Notes: a model not told the origin generated them from the sequence alone. A DNA stretch of 64,000 nt from Pythium myriotylum (GCA_023091665.1 JALJCQ010000003.1:1860001-1924000); one strand, 5' to 3'; shown: positions 32,365-43,851, counted from the stretch's first letter. A program made the numbers and translations.

Positions 32365-33530
32365 GCTGGTACTCGGGGGGGCGGAGACGACTCGACGCCC
32401 TCTTCAACGCCGTACTCCACGGCAGACGGCACGACCGTCTCCGGAACACCCGAGGTGTCCATGGCGTTCACTACGCCAATGAAGTAGGCACTTCCATCAT
32501 CCTTGATGGGGCTCATCAGCCGGCGGACGAAGGAGGGTTCATGACGCTCCTGAGCTCCGTTCCTGCCGGGAGACGTGCTCCCAATCGACTTGGTCCTCCA
32601 GTCGATCCACGGTTCGTGGCGCTCGAGCCACGGCATTCCGAGGATGAGGTCAAACCTCTCATCCATGTCGAGCACTCTAAAGCGCTCGACTGAGTCGAAA
32701 TCGACAAACGCAATGCGTAGATCGACCTCGATCTTCTTCGTCTCTGCGACGATGCCCGTCGCAAGACGCACCGAGACTCTTCCGAGATCTCGCTCACAAG
32801 CTTGAGCAAATAGAGAAGCATTCTCAGCAATACTTTGCTTGCGACCGTAGTTGCGCGTCGCACCAGAGTCGATTAAGACTCTGAAGGGACGTGCAAATCC
32901 CTTCACTTGAGCAGTGACGACGATGAGCTCGCCACTGATGCGCAGCTCATCAACTGCTGAGAAGAGATCTTCTTCCGGGGGCACCCCGCCTTGCGATACT
33001 GCCGAACTCGGCGTCGCGGGGCGAGGAGTAATCGCCCCAGTAGACTGCCCCGCGTCTACTGGGAACTCTCGCTTCCCTGCGACGTGGAAGCAGATCCACC
33101 TCGGTTTCCCGAGCGCCGCGGCCGACCACGGCGGGCACGACCACCGCCCCTCTTGCGCGGACAATTCCGCTGGAAGTGACCGAACTTCCCACAAGTAGAA
33201 CACTTGATGTGAAGAGCCTTCACGTCGATCGCACGCAAGTCGACCGAGCTGAGATCGACTCCACTGAGGTCGATGACGCTCAGGTCCATCGGTTCGACGA
33301 CCGGTGGTGGAACAGGCGTGACCGGAGGCGGCGCTGCCGGACTCGCGGATAAACCGCGCGAGAGACGCTGAACGTAGTCCTCTCGCAGCGCGGCGACGAA
33401 CGCGTCTTGCCGACAAGCGAGGAACGCAGCTCGCTGACGATGCGCCAAATTTGGCGGTTGAAACATCGACTTCATCGCCTTGGCAAGCGTTGCCCAGTCG
33501 GAAAAACATCCGGAATGCGACGTCTCGCAC
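32286..33530 (-). CDS. Gypsy retropepsin-containing frame
   Basis: Holds a retropepsin of the gypsy type: VLIDSGATRNY near residue 220, a second strand block, and DLILGMPWLERHEPWIDW, typical of the family's C-terminal half. About 170 residues before it read in the wrong frame over gag; the true join to gag is near 33,060. Cuts the element polyprotein. Belongs to the same element as the neighbouring gag and RT; two frame changes separate the three parts. Confidence 0.8.
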   Translation of the reverse strand: MRDVAFRMFFRLGNACQGDEVDVSTAKFGASSASCVPRLSARRVRRRAARGLRSASLARFIRESGSAASGHACSTTGRRTDGPERHRPQWSRSQLGRLACDRREGSSHQVFYLWEVRSLPAELSAQEGRWSCPPWSAAALGKPRWICFHVAGKREFPVDAGQSTGAITPRPATPSSAVSQGGVPPEEDLFSAVDELRISGELIVVTAQVKGFARPFRVLIDSGATRNYGRKQSIAENASLFAQACERDLGRVSVRLATGIVAETKKIEVDLRIAFVDFDSVERFRVLDMDERFDLILGMPWLERHEPWIDWRTKSIGSTSPGRNGAQERHEPSFVRRLMSPIKDDGSAYFIGVVNAMDTSGVPETVVPSAVEYGVEEGVESSPPPRVPAWKMLRGCVPLSRVRVRSSRFQGRRI

Positions 33531-34027
33531 GTGAGGGCCCAGATCTTCGCCCGGCCCGTCATGTTCGAGATCGCAAAGGCGATGTTCTGCCGTTCATCAC
33601 GGATGCAGCCAGCTGCTGTGGCGAGCTCGATCTCGCGTTGCCAGAAGGCAAGATTGTCGCTTTCTTCACCCGAATACGGGGACACCGTAACCTTCACGGC
33701 CTTCGGACGTTCCGGAGGTGCCGGCGACGGCACATACGTAACCGTCGGCGGCACCTGAGCTGGCTGAGTAGCCTGAGTCGCAGATATGCGGGACGTCACG
33801 ACGTCGAGAAGATACTTCTCGAGAGCTGTCTCGTAGTCGTGAAAACGCGTGACATGGGTGAGGACTTCGCCAGAGCCGCGTCGGAGCAGCTCGATGACAC
33901 TTGCACGGCCATTGATGGCCTCCATCTTCTGGAGATAGCCCCACTGGGTCTCATCCAGGTACGGATGGTCTTGACGCGAAAGTGTTGGATGGCTTGACGC
34001 CATCACGAAGTCGGAAGCTTCGGACAT
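33056..34027 (-). CDS. Gag of the conventional gypsy element
   Basis: About 320 residues: a gag core (NLAFWQREIELATAAGCIRDERQNIAFAI is its middle part), a Pro/Val linker, and one CX2CX4HX4C zinc knuckle (CSTCGKFGHFQRNC) followed by an Arg/Gly-rich basic tail. It starts 40 bp inside the 5' LTR border. It should form the particle core of the element. Confidence 0.85.
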   Translation of the reverse strand: MSEASDFVMASSHPTLSRQDHPYLDETQWGYLQKMEAINGRASVIELLRRGSGEVLTHVTRFHDYETALEKYLLDVVTSRISATQATQPAQVPPTVTYVPSPAPPERPKAVKVTVSPYSGEESDNLAFWQREIELATAAGCIRDERQNIAFAISNMTGRAKIWALTCETSHSGCFSDWATLAKAMKSMFQPPNLAHRQRAAFLACRQDAFVAALREDYVQRLSRGLSASPAAPPPVTPVPPPVVEPMDLSVIDLSGVDLSSVDLRAIDVKALHIKCSTCGKFGHFQRNCPRKRGGGRARRGRPRRSGNRGGSASTSQGSESSQ

Positions 34028-34066
34028 AACGATGTCGGCGTCGGATTGACGACAAGTGCTACCAAG

Positions 34067-34369
34067 TGTAACGGTCCACGACCGTTCACAGCACCTGCGC
34101 TTGAGGAAGCGTGAGCAGCCGCTCCGAGTCGACCCCTGTCGACGAGCGCCAAAGACTTGGCAAAAGGCGAACTGATTGTATTCAGATTATTCCCCTGGGG
34201 AATAATCCCCCCTATACCTGATATCCCTGGTATCTAATACCCAGGGATATCCCCTACTGAATCTAATAAAAGAGAGTCACTACTTAGGGTAACTTTTCCA
34301 CTAAGTGGACCACACACGTTATGTACCTACACAACCTAACCTACTTGTGTAACCTTGTACCCCGTTACA
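34067..34369 (-). repeat. 5' LTR of the minus-strand gypsy element (303 bp)
   Basis: Bounded by the short inverted ends TGTAAC and GTTACA, adjoining the gag leader on the left and interrupting another gypsy RT on the right, so both borders are set. Contains two strong hairpins: 34186-34206 (ATTATTCCCC arms) and 34220-34251 (GATATCCCTGG arms). The 3' partner LTR is lost. Confidence 0.8.
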
Positions 34370-36830
34370 GTTTGGTAAAAGCTCAGTCGACTTCCTGGGT
34401 CACACGATTTCGGCTGAAGGGCTTTCAGTCGATAAACGTAAAACAACTGCGATTGAACAGTTCCCAGAGCCCACGAACAAGAAGGAGTTGCTCAGCTTCC
34501 TTGGACTTGCAGGCTATTATCGGCGATTCATTTGTGATTTCGCCAAGCATGCTTTGCCTTTGAGTGCACTCACCAAGAAGCAAGCAGAATGGGATTGGGG
34601 ACCGGCACAGGCCCACGCCTTCCGGACGCTGAAGCTTGCGCTCCAACAAGCCCCTGTACTCAAGCTTCCAGACTTCACGAAGCCTTTCATCGTCACGACC
34701 GACGCTTCTGGAAAGTGCATGGGTGGAGTCCTCTCCCAGCGTATACGTGGCCACGACCATCCGATTGCGTTCTACTCGAAGAAGCTCAGTCAACACGAAG
34801 CCGGATGGCCTCCGCACGAGCAGGAACTTCTCGCAATTAAGACTGCTCTTGCTAAGTGGCGTCACTATCTCCATGGCCGCCCGTTTGACGTCTACACGGA
34901 CAACGCGGTTTGTAGTTGGATGCTCCATCATCCCCAAGTGTCGCCAAAAATGGCTCGCATGTTGACCTTCTTCTCGCAATTCGACTTCAAGATGCATCAC
35001 GTCAAGGTTCATCTTAACGTGGTGGCGGATGCGCTCTCTCGACCCAGCCAACTTCCTGCGGAGGACCCGGGGGAGCCGAACTCAGACGACGAGTCTGCTG
35101 AGGAAGGGAAGTTACCGACTGTACATAAATGCACAGCTGACTGCGCACACCAGGCAACCAACGTTATCGAGCATTCGATACATGCAGCTGTTCTTCGCGA
35201 ACTACCCGATTATGAGTGTCACCTCTTACTCGACGATCTTGACTTGCGGGGGAGGAGACATCCTGTGGGTGTACAGCAAGACGTACGCACTGTCCAAGTC
35301 CAGAACGTCGAGATACCTCTGAGTAGAGTTCGCCTCTCTGAAGAACAGCGGAAACAGTTCCAAAAAGGATACGCCAAGGACCCAACCTATAAAGATGCCT
35401 GGAAAGCAGAGAAAGGAAATGATGCTTTCGTAAAGATCGACGATCTGCTGTACAAGAGGTCAGAACATGCTGTTATAAGACTTTGCGTCCCGAAGATCGA
35501 CAGACTCATCACAGCGATCCTTCAGGAGTTTCACGACGCACCCACAGCAGCACATCCTGGAGTCCTACGAACTCATCTCCGCATTGCGCAATGGTACTAT
35601 TGGCCAACGCTTGAACAAGACGTCAAGGAATACGTGAGCAGTTGCGGGACATGTGCCCGCTGGAAAGTCAAGACGTTGAAGAAGAAAGGAAAGCTGATGC
35701 CTCTTCCAGTGCCGACTGAACGTTGGGAAGTAGTGACAATGGACTTCGTCACAGGACTGCCGGTTTCAGAAGGGTTCGACGCCATCCTAACCGTGGTCGA
35801 CAAACTGTCTAAGCGTGCGAAGTACGCTCCGACCCACACAACTGCGGATGCGCCAACAACCGCCAGAATCTTCTTCGACGCAGTCGTTCGGCATCACGGA
35901 CTGCCTAAGGTCATCATCTCCGACCGTGACTCCAAGTTCTGGTCGTCACTCATGAGCCTGATGGGATTCAAGCTCTCCTTTACGACTTCGCATCGCGCTC
36001 AGACAGATGGGCAGACAGAACGTCAAAACTTGGTCTTAGAGGACGCCTTACGCTGCATGGTCTCCTACCACGGTCGCGATTGGGTGCAATATCTTGGGAC
36101 CATTGAATATGCTCACGCTACAATGGTCAGTACCTCTACAAAGATGACACCCTTCGAACTTGACACTGGGCGAAAGGTCCGCAACGCTATCGAGCAGCAG
36201 TTAAGCACTCAAGCACACGATGTTCCTCTTGCAGACTTCGCAAAGAAGTTTGTCCACGAACGACAGAAGCTGGTTGAACTAGCCAAGAAGAACCTCCTGG
36301 CAGCGCAAGATAGACAGAAACGCTACTACGATCGCAAGCGTCGCGATGTAGAGTTCCAAGAAGGCGATCAAGTGTTGCTCGACACTCGTAACTTGCCACT
36401 CAAGCGGATTACAGAGCAAACTGGCGAAGACAAAGAAAAGCTTGCACCGAAGTACATCGGCCCGTTCAGGATCGAACGCATGATCAACTCCAATGTCGCT
36501 CGTCTCCAGTTGCCACGACACCTTAGCCGTTTGCATCCCAGCTTCAACGTAGAGTTTCTGGAACATGTCGTAGACAATCCAGATCGATTCGCATCACGAC
36601 CTTTACCCAAGACCGCACCAGTCATCCTCGATGAAGAAACGAACGAAGAACTGCATTTCCCCGAAAAGCTTGTGAAGAAGATGCAACGCAACAACAAGCG
36701 CCTATGGCTTGTCAAGTGGCACGGACTTTCAGACTCAGAGAACTCCTGGGAATATGAAGACAAGCTCAAGCGTGTTTCGCATTGGCGTGAACTCACGAAA
36801 GCGATCAACGAAAAGCGCCAACGCGATTAA
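34370..36830 (+). CDS. Gypsy pol 3' half: RT end, RNase H, integrase, chromodomain
   Basis: Open in frame from 34371 without an own start: FGKSSVDFLGHTISAEG is the last RT block, so the gene was cut by the element on its left. RNase H has intact TTDASG, HEQELLAI and YTDN. Integrase follows: Zn finger (HDAPTAAH ... CGTCARWK), DDE core (MDFVTGLP, SDRDSKF, GQTERQN), SH3-like KYIGPFRI, and a C-terminal chromodomain (LWLVKWHGLSDSENSWEYE). No internal stop over 819 codons, so the insertion that split it is recent. Belongs with the LTR at 36844. Confidence 0.92.
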
Positions 36831-36843
36831 AAGTCTGGGGGGA

Positions 36844-37317
36844 TGTCATGATTGTGCCTGTGGCCTTCTTCAAGGTGACGCCACCTTGAAGAAGACCACA
36901 GAGGTCATAATCACACCCTGGCCAGAAGGCGCCCAGCCTCCGGCTACATGCCAGGATGGCCCAGGGGCCCGGGCCAGGGTGAAGTTCAATGGAGATGCCC
37001 CAGGTTCTAGAACCTGGAGGCCGACTCAATCTGAATATGCATATATTGAAACGAAAAGGAAAAGAAGGTCATAAACATTAGGAACTTCAAGGAAGATAGC
37101 GTAGGACACTAAGGGGGCGCTCCGTGGCTAGCTCGGAGCCGCCATGCATATTGGTAACCAAGGAATTCATTCTCCATTTTCCCAAGTACCTCGCAAGCTA
37201 CCAACCGTCTTTTGTTCTCTGGATATTTATATCCAGAGTATAGGTGGGATCCTACTCGGGTCCACTTACTTCTATGAATACATTATTATTCGTAAAAGAT
37301 AGTATCATATACTGACA
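36844..37317 (+). repeat. 3' LTR of the split gypsy element (474 bp)
   Basis: Starts TGTCA after a purine tract (GGGGGGA at 36837-36843), 13 bp past the pol stop, and ends TGACA at 37317. A near-perfect hairpin (19-bp arms, one mismatch) is at 36859-36900, at the start of the LTR. Confidence 0.82.
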
Positions 37318-39122
37318 TTAGCCTATTTGACGTTATAAAGAACTCTTATAGCCGATATACTCTAAGAATTTTCAATGTCTTCTCTACCGGCCTGGTGCAA
37401 CATTCACGCTGGGAAATATGACATGCACATTCGTTCAACAATCTTCGCATTTTGGGATTTGCGACTCGATTGGCCTGGTGCCAGTATGGGTGTTCATTTC
37501 GCTGTACGGTACGACGTGTGATGTTCAATTTCTGGGCAAAGTCGACTCGTGCTGATGGGTCAAACCGACGACGTTTTGGTGGGTTGAGATGTGCTTTTGA
37601 TGGGGGACTGGATGCAGCAGCTGCCGTAGCTGATCAGCCGGAGGCGGCGAGCTGAGGCTGATCTGCATGGCAGATCCTGTCTGTGGGATGACGGACTTGA
37701 GTTGTGGCCATCGCATGGGAGGCCATCGTCGTGGCCATAGCGATCATCAACTACGATGTGCCCACGGCCATCTGATGACAATGACAAGTTCAACCTCGCG
37801 CTGGTAGCTATCAGCTTAGGCGCTAGATACAGTGTCCAGAAGACCTTGTTCACGTACGCTCACGGACGTCTAACTGCCAGCACATCTTCGATTTCAGCCG
37901 CAGTATCAACACGTTCGTCACCACAGACAACAGGATTGCCAGCAGGAGCTGGTGTTTCGCGGACGCGTGAGCTTCAGCGCGTCGTCGCCTTACGCGCTGC
38001 CTGGGTCTTCTGGCGACTGTCTCCGATGTTGATGCACGCAAGCTCCCTTCAACATGGTCAGTAGCCCAGGCGCTTGCCGCGCGCGCGTGTCGTCGGCGTG
38101 GCGCCAGACATTAATGAAGAAGCCCTTGCGCGCCAGCGCGAGCGAGCGAGCTGTATCTGTCCGAACGCGCGCAGCTACTGCAGCCGAAGGGTGCGAGGTG
38201 GTCCGACAATCACTCGCTCATGGCCAGCGGGTTGCTCGCCAACTGTGCCACGCGCGCGCCGTGCGCCCCAATGCCTCGCCGATGAGCTGCGAGTCGTTCT
38301 CCACTTCAACACACCACTTGAAGCACGGGTACGACTCAAGCCAGCTGTTCGTATTGCCGCGCACGTTCCGTTTCGAAGTGAAGTTTATTGAGATCAATGG
38401 TGTGATTTTCAATAGCTACGTGCAATACGTGTAGGACCTACAGGTGCTCAACGCGGTGGGGAGGAAGTCCACCACGGAAGTAGATCGTTAGTGAGCAGAT
38501 TGCGAACGTCAGAGTGGCCGTCCCACGAGGTTGGGGTATCGCCGCGCTCGTCCCCCGGGTTCAGCGTCGGTGCCAGCGCCAACACGCATCCGTATCCTAG
38601 TGCAAACTCGGCCTCGGCGGCGGTGTCCACGTGCTGGCGGATCGAAAAGCCCAGTCACAGCGAGTCACACGCACGGGAGCTCACCAAGCTCTTCGGGGTC
38701 AAAGAATCGAGCTCTCGTGGTACATCCATGCCAAAGAGTCTGGCTATACTTCATCTTTTTATTGAAAAAATGCGTCTACTCTTTTGAATCCGTCTATTTC
38801 CGCTGCGTTCCCCTTTACATGATGAGAGCTCAGGGCACAACTTGATGTGGATTCTCCCTTCAAGCGGGAGTCAAAGCCGAAATGGAGAAAGGAGAATGGA
38901 GATCATGCAATAGTGGCAAGAAATCTGTGACCTAATCTGCTTCCATTTTTTGCAGGTCACATCTTTTCTCCACACCCAGGTCACGTGACCGAACGACAAG
39001 ACCTGACCTGGTCCTGACCCGGATCGGACCCTCCCATTTCCAATATCCAGAGCTTCCCGTGCGAATGCGCGGCATTGTTACCAAGCTCCGACAACCTACC
39101 GACTTCTGCTACAAATACTACA
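37318..39122. other. Gene-poor stretch with possible coding relics
   Basis: On the minus strand about 37440-37600 two frames together read RVDFAQKLNITRRTVQR and on, which looks like a helix-turn-helix and could be a transposase relic. Minus strand 38218-38412 has SWLESYPCFKWCVEVENDSQLIGEALG, protein-like but unknown. A TM-like run lies near 37,930 (minus). None of these gives a gene model. Confidence 0.3.
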
Positions 39123-40162
39123 ACTGTTGTCACTCGTGCGATGCGTGACGGCCTCTTGGCTTTTCGTTTGGTCTCTGGCACCGATACGTCGACTGGTGGG
39201 TGGTAACCATCACCCGCCAACTAGGTACGGCCTGACGTGGCACTGACCTGACTCTCGGTGCCACGTCAGGACCAGGTCAGGTCAGGTCACGTCAGTCAGC
39301 ACTATATCAGGACCAGGTCAGGTCTTGCCTTGTTCTTGGTCACGTGACCTGGTGTGCAAAGTGTATGAGACCTGTTGAAAGCAGATTAGGTCGCAACATC
39401 TACTGTACATCTCGCCACCAAATCGCTTGGTCTTCCTTCTCGACCTTCCATCTGTGCTTGCACTACCGCCTGAAGGGAGAAGCACATCTAACCATGAATA
39501 CCTTTAGACTCTCAGCAGGATGCGAACGTGGGTGGCGCAGCGGACACAAGGAAAGACACACACACCAGGAGCATTTTGTCGAACCAACCAACTAAGAAAC
39601 TACAGTCAGTCTCTATTGATAGTCTTGTGAACGTACATGGACGTGGTGGTTGATCGCTTTACCGCGGCCGATGACTTTATCGTCCGCAAGCGTAGCGATC
39701 ACATGGATTTATGTCCACGTCGCCACGCTGTCGGCGACCCCGTGGATCTTCGGTTCGAAATGGTTTTCATCTGTGACCCAGTCGTGACCACCGACGTGAC
39801 CACTTACCAGACCACATACCAGACCACTGGTGTGTGACCACCGACGTGACCACCGACGTGACCACCGACGTGACCACCGACGTGACCACCGACGTGACCA
39901 CATATCGAGCTTGGTCCCAGCATGTACACCTAAACTAGTAGCTGCTTGCACGACGTAACGCAGCTGACGCCAGCTTTCATCATCACACACCGAGCTAAAC
40001 CGCAATTTACATTACACTACGAAAACAACTGAGGAAGTGGCATCGGGTACTCAACTCGAAACGAGCAGCAAGTAAGGTGCCTGGCTGATGACTTACAATC
40101 GTGGTGGTGCCACCGTTCCTGGAAGTGGCGCAGACGTGGGTGGAGCAGTCGTGTTCGTCGGC
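39123..40162. repeat. Inverted repeat 2, left arm
   Basis: Reverse complement of 40626-41653 with a few base changes and one more 12-bp tandem unit. It spans a TGACCT-rich stretch, a tandem array and the 3' end of a proline-rich gene. Divergence between the arms argues against an assembly artefact. Confidence 0.92.
39833..39900. repeat. 12-bp tandem array GTGACCACCGAC (5 units; 4 in the mirror copy)
   Basis: Five full units and a partial one here; the mirror array at about 40889-40944 has four. The 12-bp difference accounts for the whole length difference between the repeat arms. Confidence 0.88.
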
Positions 40163-40620
40163 GGAAGTGTCTCCGCCGGAGGCAGCGGAGCGGGTGCTGG
40201 AGCAGGTTGTAGGCCAGGGATGGGCAGAGGGACTTCGATGCCGATGCCTGGCTGAAAGCCTCCGCCACCGCCGCCGCCTTCACCAGGAGCTGGAGCCGGA
40301 GCGGGGCCCGGAGCAGGGCCCGGAGCGGGTTTGGGTGCGGGCGGAGTGCCGGGACCAGGCGCTGGCGTTGGTGCTGGCGCCGGCTTCGGTGCTGGTGCGG
40401 GTGCCGGCGCTGGTGCTGGACCCGGGGCCGGAGCGGGAGCGGGAGCGGGAGCGGGAGCAGGCGCTGGTGCAGGCGCGACCGGCGGACGAGCGGCTGGACG
40501 ACGGCCAAAGCGAAGCTCGCGAGGTGTCGCTGACACGGACGACCCGGATACCGTCGAGACGGACGCCAGGCTGCCCAGCATGACGCAGCCGAGAACCACG
40601 AGACGCAGCGACTTGATCTA
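40093..40620 (-). pseudogene. Chimeric proline-rich secreted protein gene lacking its start
   Basis: The 5' part (about 40440-40617) is identical to the gene at 41919-42350 (signal-peptide part, RELR motif, first Pro-Ala repeats). The 3' part (40093-40440) is nearly identical to the gene at 43975-44457 (last residues APPRL instead of APPKL). The first ~13 bases of the reading frame, with the ATG, are missing and an in-frame TAG directly precedes the retained part. The next Met would leave only a short signal peptide. It lies mostly in the spacer of inverted repeat 2, with its 3' end in the left arm; a 70-bp copy of the 3' end sits in the right arm at 40626. Best read as a recombinant that lost its promoter. 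Confidence 0.8.
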
Positions 40621-40625
40621 GGGTT

Positions 40626-41653
40626 GCCGACGAACACGACTGCTCCACCCACGTCTGCGCCACTTCCAGGAACGGTGGCACCACCACGATTGTAAGTCAT
40701 CAGCCAGGCACCTTACTTGCTGCTCGTTTCGAGTTGAGTACCCGATGCCACTTCCTCAGTTGTTTTCGTAGTGTAATGTAAATTGCGGTTTAGCTCGGTG
40801 TGTGATGATGAAAGCTGGCGTCAGCTGCGTTACGTCGTGCAAGCAGCTACTAGTTTAGGTGTACATGCTGGGACCAAGCTCGATATGTGGTCACGTCGGT
40901 GGTCACGTCGGTGGTCACGTCGGTGGTCACGTCGGTGGTCACACACCAGTGGTCTGGTATGTGGTCTGGTAAGTGGTCACGTCGGTGGTCACGACTGGGT
41001 CACAGATGAAAACCATTTCGAACCGAAGATCCACGGGGTCGCCGACAGCGTGGCGACGTGGACATAAATCCATGTGATCGCTACGCTTGCGGACGATAAA
41101 GTCATCGGCCGCGGTAAAGCGATCAACCACCACGTCCATGTACGTTCACAAGACTATCAATAGAGACTGACTGTAGTTTCTTAGTTGGTTGGTTCGACAA
41201 AATGCTCCTGGTGTGTGTGTCTTTCCTTGTGTCCGCTGCGCCACCCACGTTCGCATCCTGCTGAGAGTCTAAAGGTATTCATGGTTAGATGTGCTTCTCC
41301 CTTCAGGCGGTAGTGCAAGCACAGATGGAAGGTCGAGAAGGAAGACCAAGCGATTTGGTGGCGAGATGTACAGTAGATGTTGCGACCTAATCTGCTTTCA
41401 ACAGGTCTCATACACTTTGCACACCAGGTCACGTGACCAAGAACAAGGCAAGACCTGACCTGGTCCTGATATAGTGCTGACTGACGTGACCTGACCTGAC
41501 CTGGTCCTGACGTGGCACCGAGAGTCAGGTCAGTGCCACGTCAGGCCGTACCTAGTTGGCGGGTGATGGTTACCACCCACCAGTCGACGTATCGGTGCCA
41601 GAGACCAAACGAAAAGCCAAGAGGCCGTCACGCATCGCTCGAGTGACAACAGT
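40626..41653. repeat. Inverted repeat 2, right arm
   Basis: Mirror of 39123-40162. It starts with the last ~75 bp of a proline-rich gene (stop TAA near 40700) with no 5' part, followed by that gene's downstream flank. The spacer between the arms is 463 bp. Confidence 0.92.
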
Positions 41654-41918
41654 GAAGCCTACCAGTGGTGTGCTCGATACGCGTTGGATTCGGAGTTCAC
41701 TTGGAGGAGAAGAAAAGGCGAAAATGACCGTTGACTGCTATCATTACATGAACATACAGTACAGGCACTACACCGATTGCTAGCTACCGTAGTCGATGGA
41801 AGGAGAGGCTCCTGCCGTATCCACAATCAGCTACACTCGCGGTTGATAGCGAGACGAGAGCGCTGGATCACTACGACACTACAGCACTGGTGCACTACAG
41901 CACTGAAGAACAGGCGGC

Positions 41919-42350
41919 TCAAAGAAGCGTGGGCGGAGTCGTTGGGGCGACCGTCGCGTTCGCAGGCGGCACCGTCTCGGCCGGAGGGAGCGGCGCGGCT
42001 GGTGCTGGTGCTGGTGCAGGTGCCGGCTGTGGCTGCAGACCCGGAATCGGGATGGGAACAGTGACTCCGATCTCTGGCGGGCGCAAGAGTCCGCTGCCCG
42101 GACGAGCTGGCGCGGGTGCCGGCACTGGTGCTGGACCCGGGGCCGGAGCGGGAGCGGGAGCGGGAGCGGGAGCGGGAGCAGGCGCTGGTGCAGGCGCGAC
42201 CGGCGGACGAGCGGCTGGACGACGGCCAAAGCGAAGCTCGCGAGGTGTCGCTGACACGGACGACCCGGATACCGTCGAGACGGACGCCAGGCTGCCCAGC
42301 ATGACGCAGCCGAGAACCACGAGACGCAGCGACTTGATCAGAGACACCAT
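41919..42350 (-). CDS. Small secreted Pro-Ala-rich protein with RELR motif
   Basis: Encodes 143 residues. The signal peptide has its hydrophobic core at residues 8-22 and is probably cut before residue 35. RELR lies at residues 37-40, followed by FGRR; then a run of Pro-Ala pairs, a short hydrophobic segment (IGVTVPIPIPG) and a second Pro-rich tail with an NAT N-glycosylation site. The position of RELR fits RXLR-type oomycete secreted proteins, but there is no acidic EER motif and the body looks like a structural wall or mucin-like glycoprotein. Initiator-like promoter 133 bp upstream at 42483-42498. Paralog at 43975. Function unknown. Confidence 0.82.
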   Translation of the reverse strand: MVSLIKSLRLVVLGCVMLGSLASVSTVSGSSVSATPRELRFGRRPAARPPVAPAPAPAPAPAPAPAPAPAPGPAPVPAPAPARPGSGLLRPPEIGVTVPIPIPGLQPQPAPAPAPAPAAPLPPAETVPPANATVAPTTPPTLL

Positions 42351-42482
42351 GGTGATGGCTAGTATTCAGAGTTGAGAGTGGGAGGAGGAGGAGGAGGAGG
42401 AGGTCGTGAAGGGCTTGCTTGGGTGAGAGAGGTGGAGAGCAGCCGAGTCGAGTCAAGTCGAACCGGATAGGCTTCTCGAGGC

Positions 42483-42498
42483 AAATTGCAGAATGAGT
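42483..42498 (-). promoter_or_regulatory. Oomycete initiator core promoter of proline-rich gene
   Basis: On the minus strand ACTCATTCTGCAATTT matches 15 of 16 positions of GCTCATTYYNCAWTTT, 133 bp upstream of the ATG at 42350. Confidence 0.82.
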
Positions 42499-43835
42499 GG
42501 ACTTGACTCGAATGGAATCGAGCGAAGTGGACTCGACGACTCGAGTGGAGTCGAGTTGAACGGATATGGATGAGATGCTATTCATGGAGCACACCACCAC
42601 TTCCGTCCAACCCCACTCGGACCACTCTGGCTCCACTGCTGGCCCAGTGTTGAGTTGACGACCGTGGTGGGACAGGTCCAAGACGAGATGATAGAAGGCG
42701 GACGTCGAAACGTCCCACCGCATTATTCGCATTATCCGCATTATCTCTCTGCATCTCACTCAATACATGGATGAAAACGAACACAAATGCGATGCGCCGT
42801 CGCGGCAGCCAGAATCGTGTGGCCGATCGCGGCAAGACGTCCCTCAGTCCCTACATATGAGGATGGCTTCAACACCAACTGGCGGGTGCAACGGCATTCC
42901 CCCGCGTCGCGGTGAGTGGTGAGACATTCGTTCACTCACGTCACTTTGACTGGCACTGCATTCCACGTCAACCTGTATGAACACGAACTCCACATACACA
43001 CTCACATGGACCATGGCCATCTGGTTCGGTGGATTCTTCTCTTCGATTCTTCGACGGCAACTGAGGCGGACTCATACTGCACCCGGTCGGATGCGCTACA
43101 GACTGCATGTTCACGTGGATGCAAGCTGACGTACTCATCTGTGCAGGTTGAAGCTGTGGATGGATCCCATCCGACGACGTCCTGTCCACTCACTGCTCAC
43201 AGTCACGGAAGGCAGATCGCACCAACACCCCAGTTCCCCAGTACTCCAGTACCCCAGTACCCCACTGGTAGTACCCCAGTCCCCCAGCACGCTCCGTCCG
43301 TCAGGAGGGCGACCATAATCGGATGGAATCGGATTTGTTCGAATCGAACGGGATCACATCAAACCGCATTCCACTCGATGGAACGTTGGCATGCACTGCT
43401 GCAACCACGAAAGCGAAGCGGGATAGTCGCACATCTCACCTACTTATTCCAGTATCCACGTTCAGGTGCCGTACGAAGAACGTTGAAGCGGGGGTACAGT
43501 GCTCCACATGGTTCTTCCCACCATACCACTGCGACATTGAAGTGGCATCCACCCTGGCGTCTGGTCTGAACCACACAGTGTGCGATCATCTGGCGGCCGC
43601 GGTTTCCTCCATCCACGCGATAGAGGCTGAGTCGTGACCGCATGAGTCCATCAAACCGAATCCACCGAAAACGGACCACCGAGCACGAACCACAGGCCAC
43701 TATGTCACAGCGCATACCCGGATACCGCATCAAACATCTCTTGTTCTCTGGGGCGATCGAGAAGTAGTCTCTATGCAAACAGCTTCTCGTACAACATCGG
43801 CTTCCACTCGGTGGATCTTCGATTCCCCAGGCGCT
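42499..43835. other. Divergent intergenic region of the proline-rich pair
   Basis: Contains many degenerate GTCGAG/GACTCGA words near 42430-42560 and a CCAGTACC-type short repeat at 43230-43285. No gene with support; the 217-codon plus-strand frame from 42916 has no domain and unusual composition. Confidence 0.45.
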
Positions 43836-43851
43836 TGTCATTCTACAATCT
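43836..43851 (+). promoter_or_regulatory. Possible initiator core promoter
   Basis: TGTCATTCTACAATCT matches 13 of 16 positions of the oomycete initiator, 123 bp upstream of the ATG at 43975, a spacing like that of the paralog. Confidence 0.5.

Noticed and set aside
37346..37528. Transposase with helix-turn-helix after the gypsy LTR
   Set aside because: Only one short HTH-like block over two frames; too little to call an element.
39833..39900. CRISPR-like array
   Set aside because: Units of 12 bp are tandem without spacers, and the context is eukaryotic.
40331..40621. Gly-Ala-rich protein on the plus strand over the chimeric proline-rich gene
   Set aside because: Reverse reading of the Pro-Ala repeat; no signal peptide and no promoter.
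42916..43569. 217-codon plus-strand frame between the proline-rich genes
   Set aside because: No domain, His/Thr/Ser-rich low-complexity, and no promoter motif.
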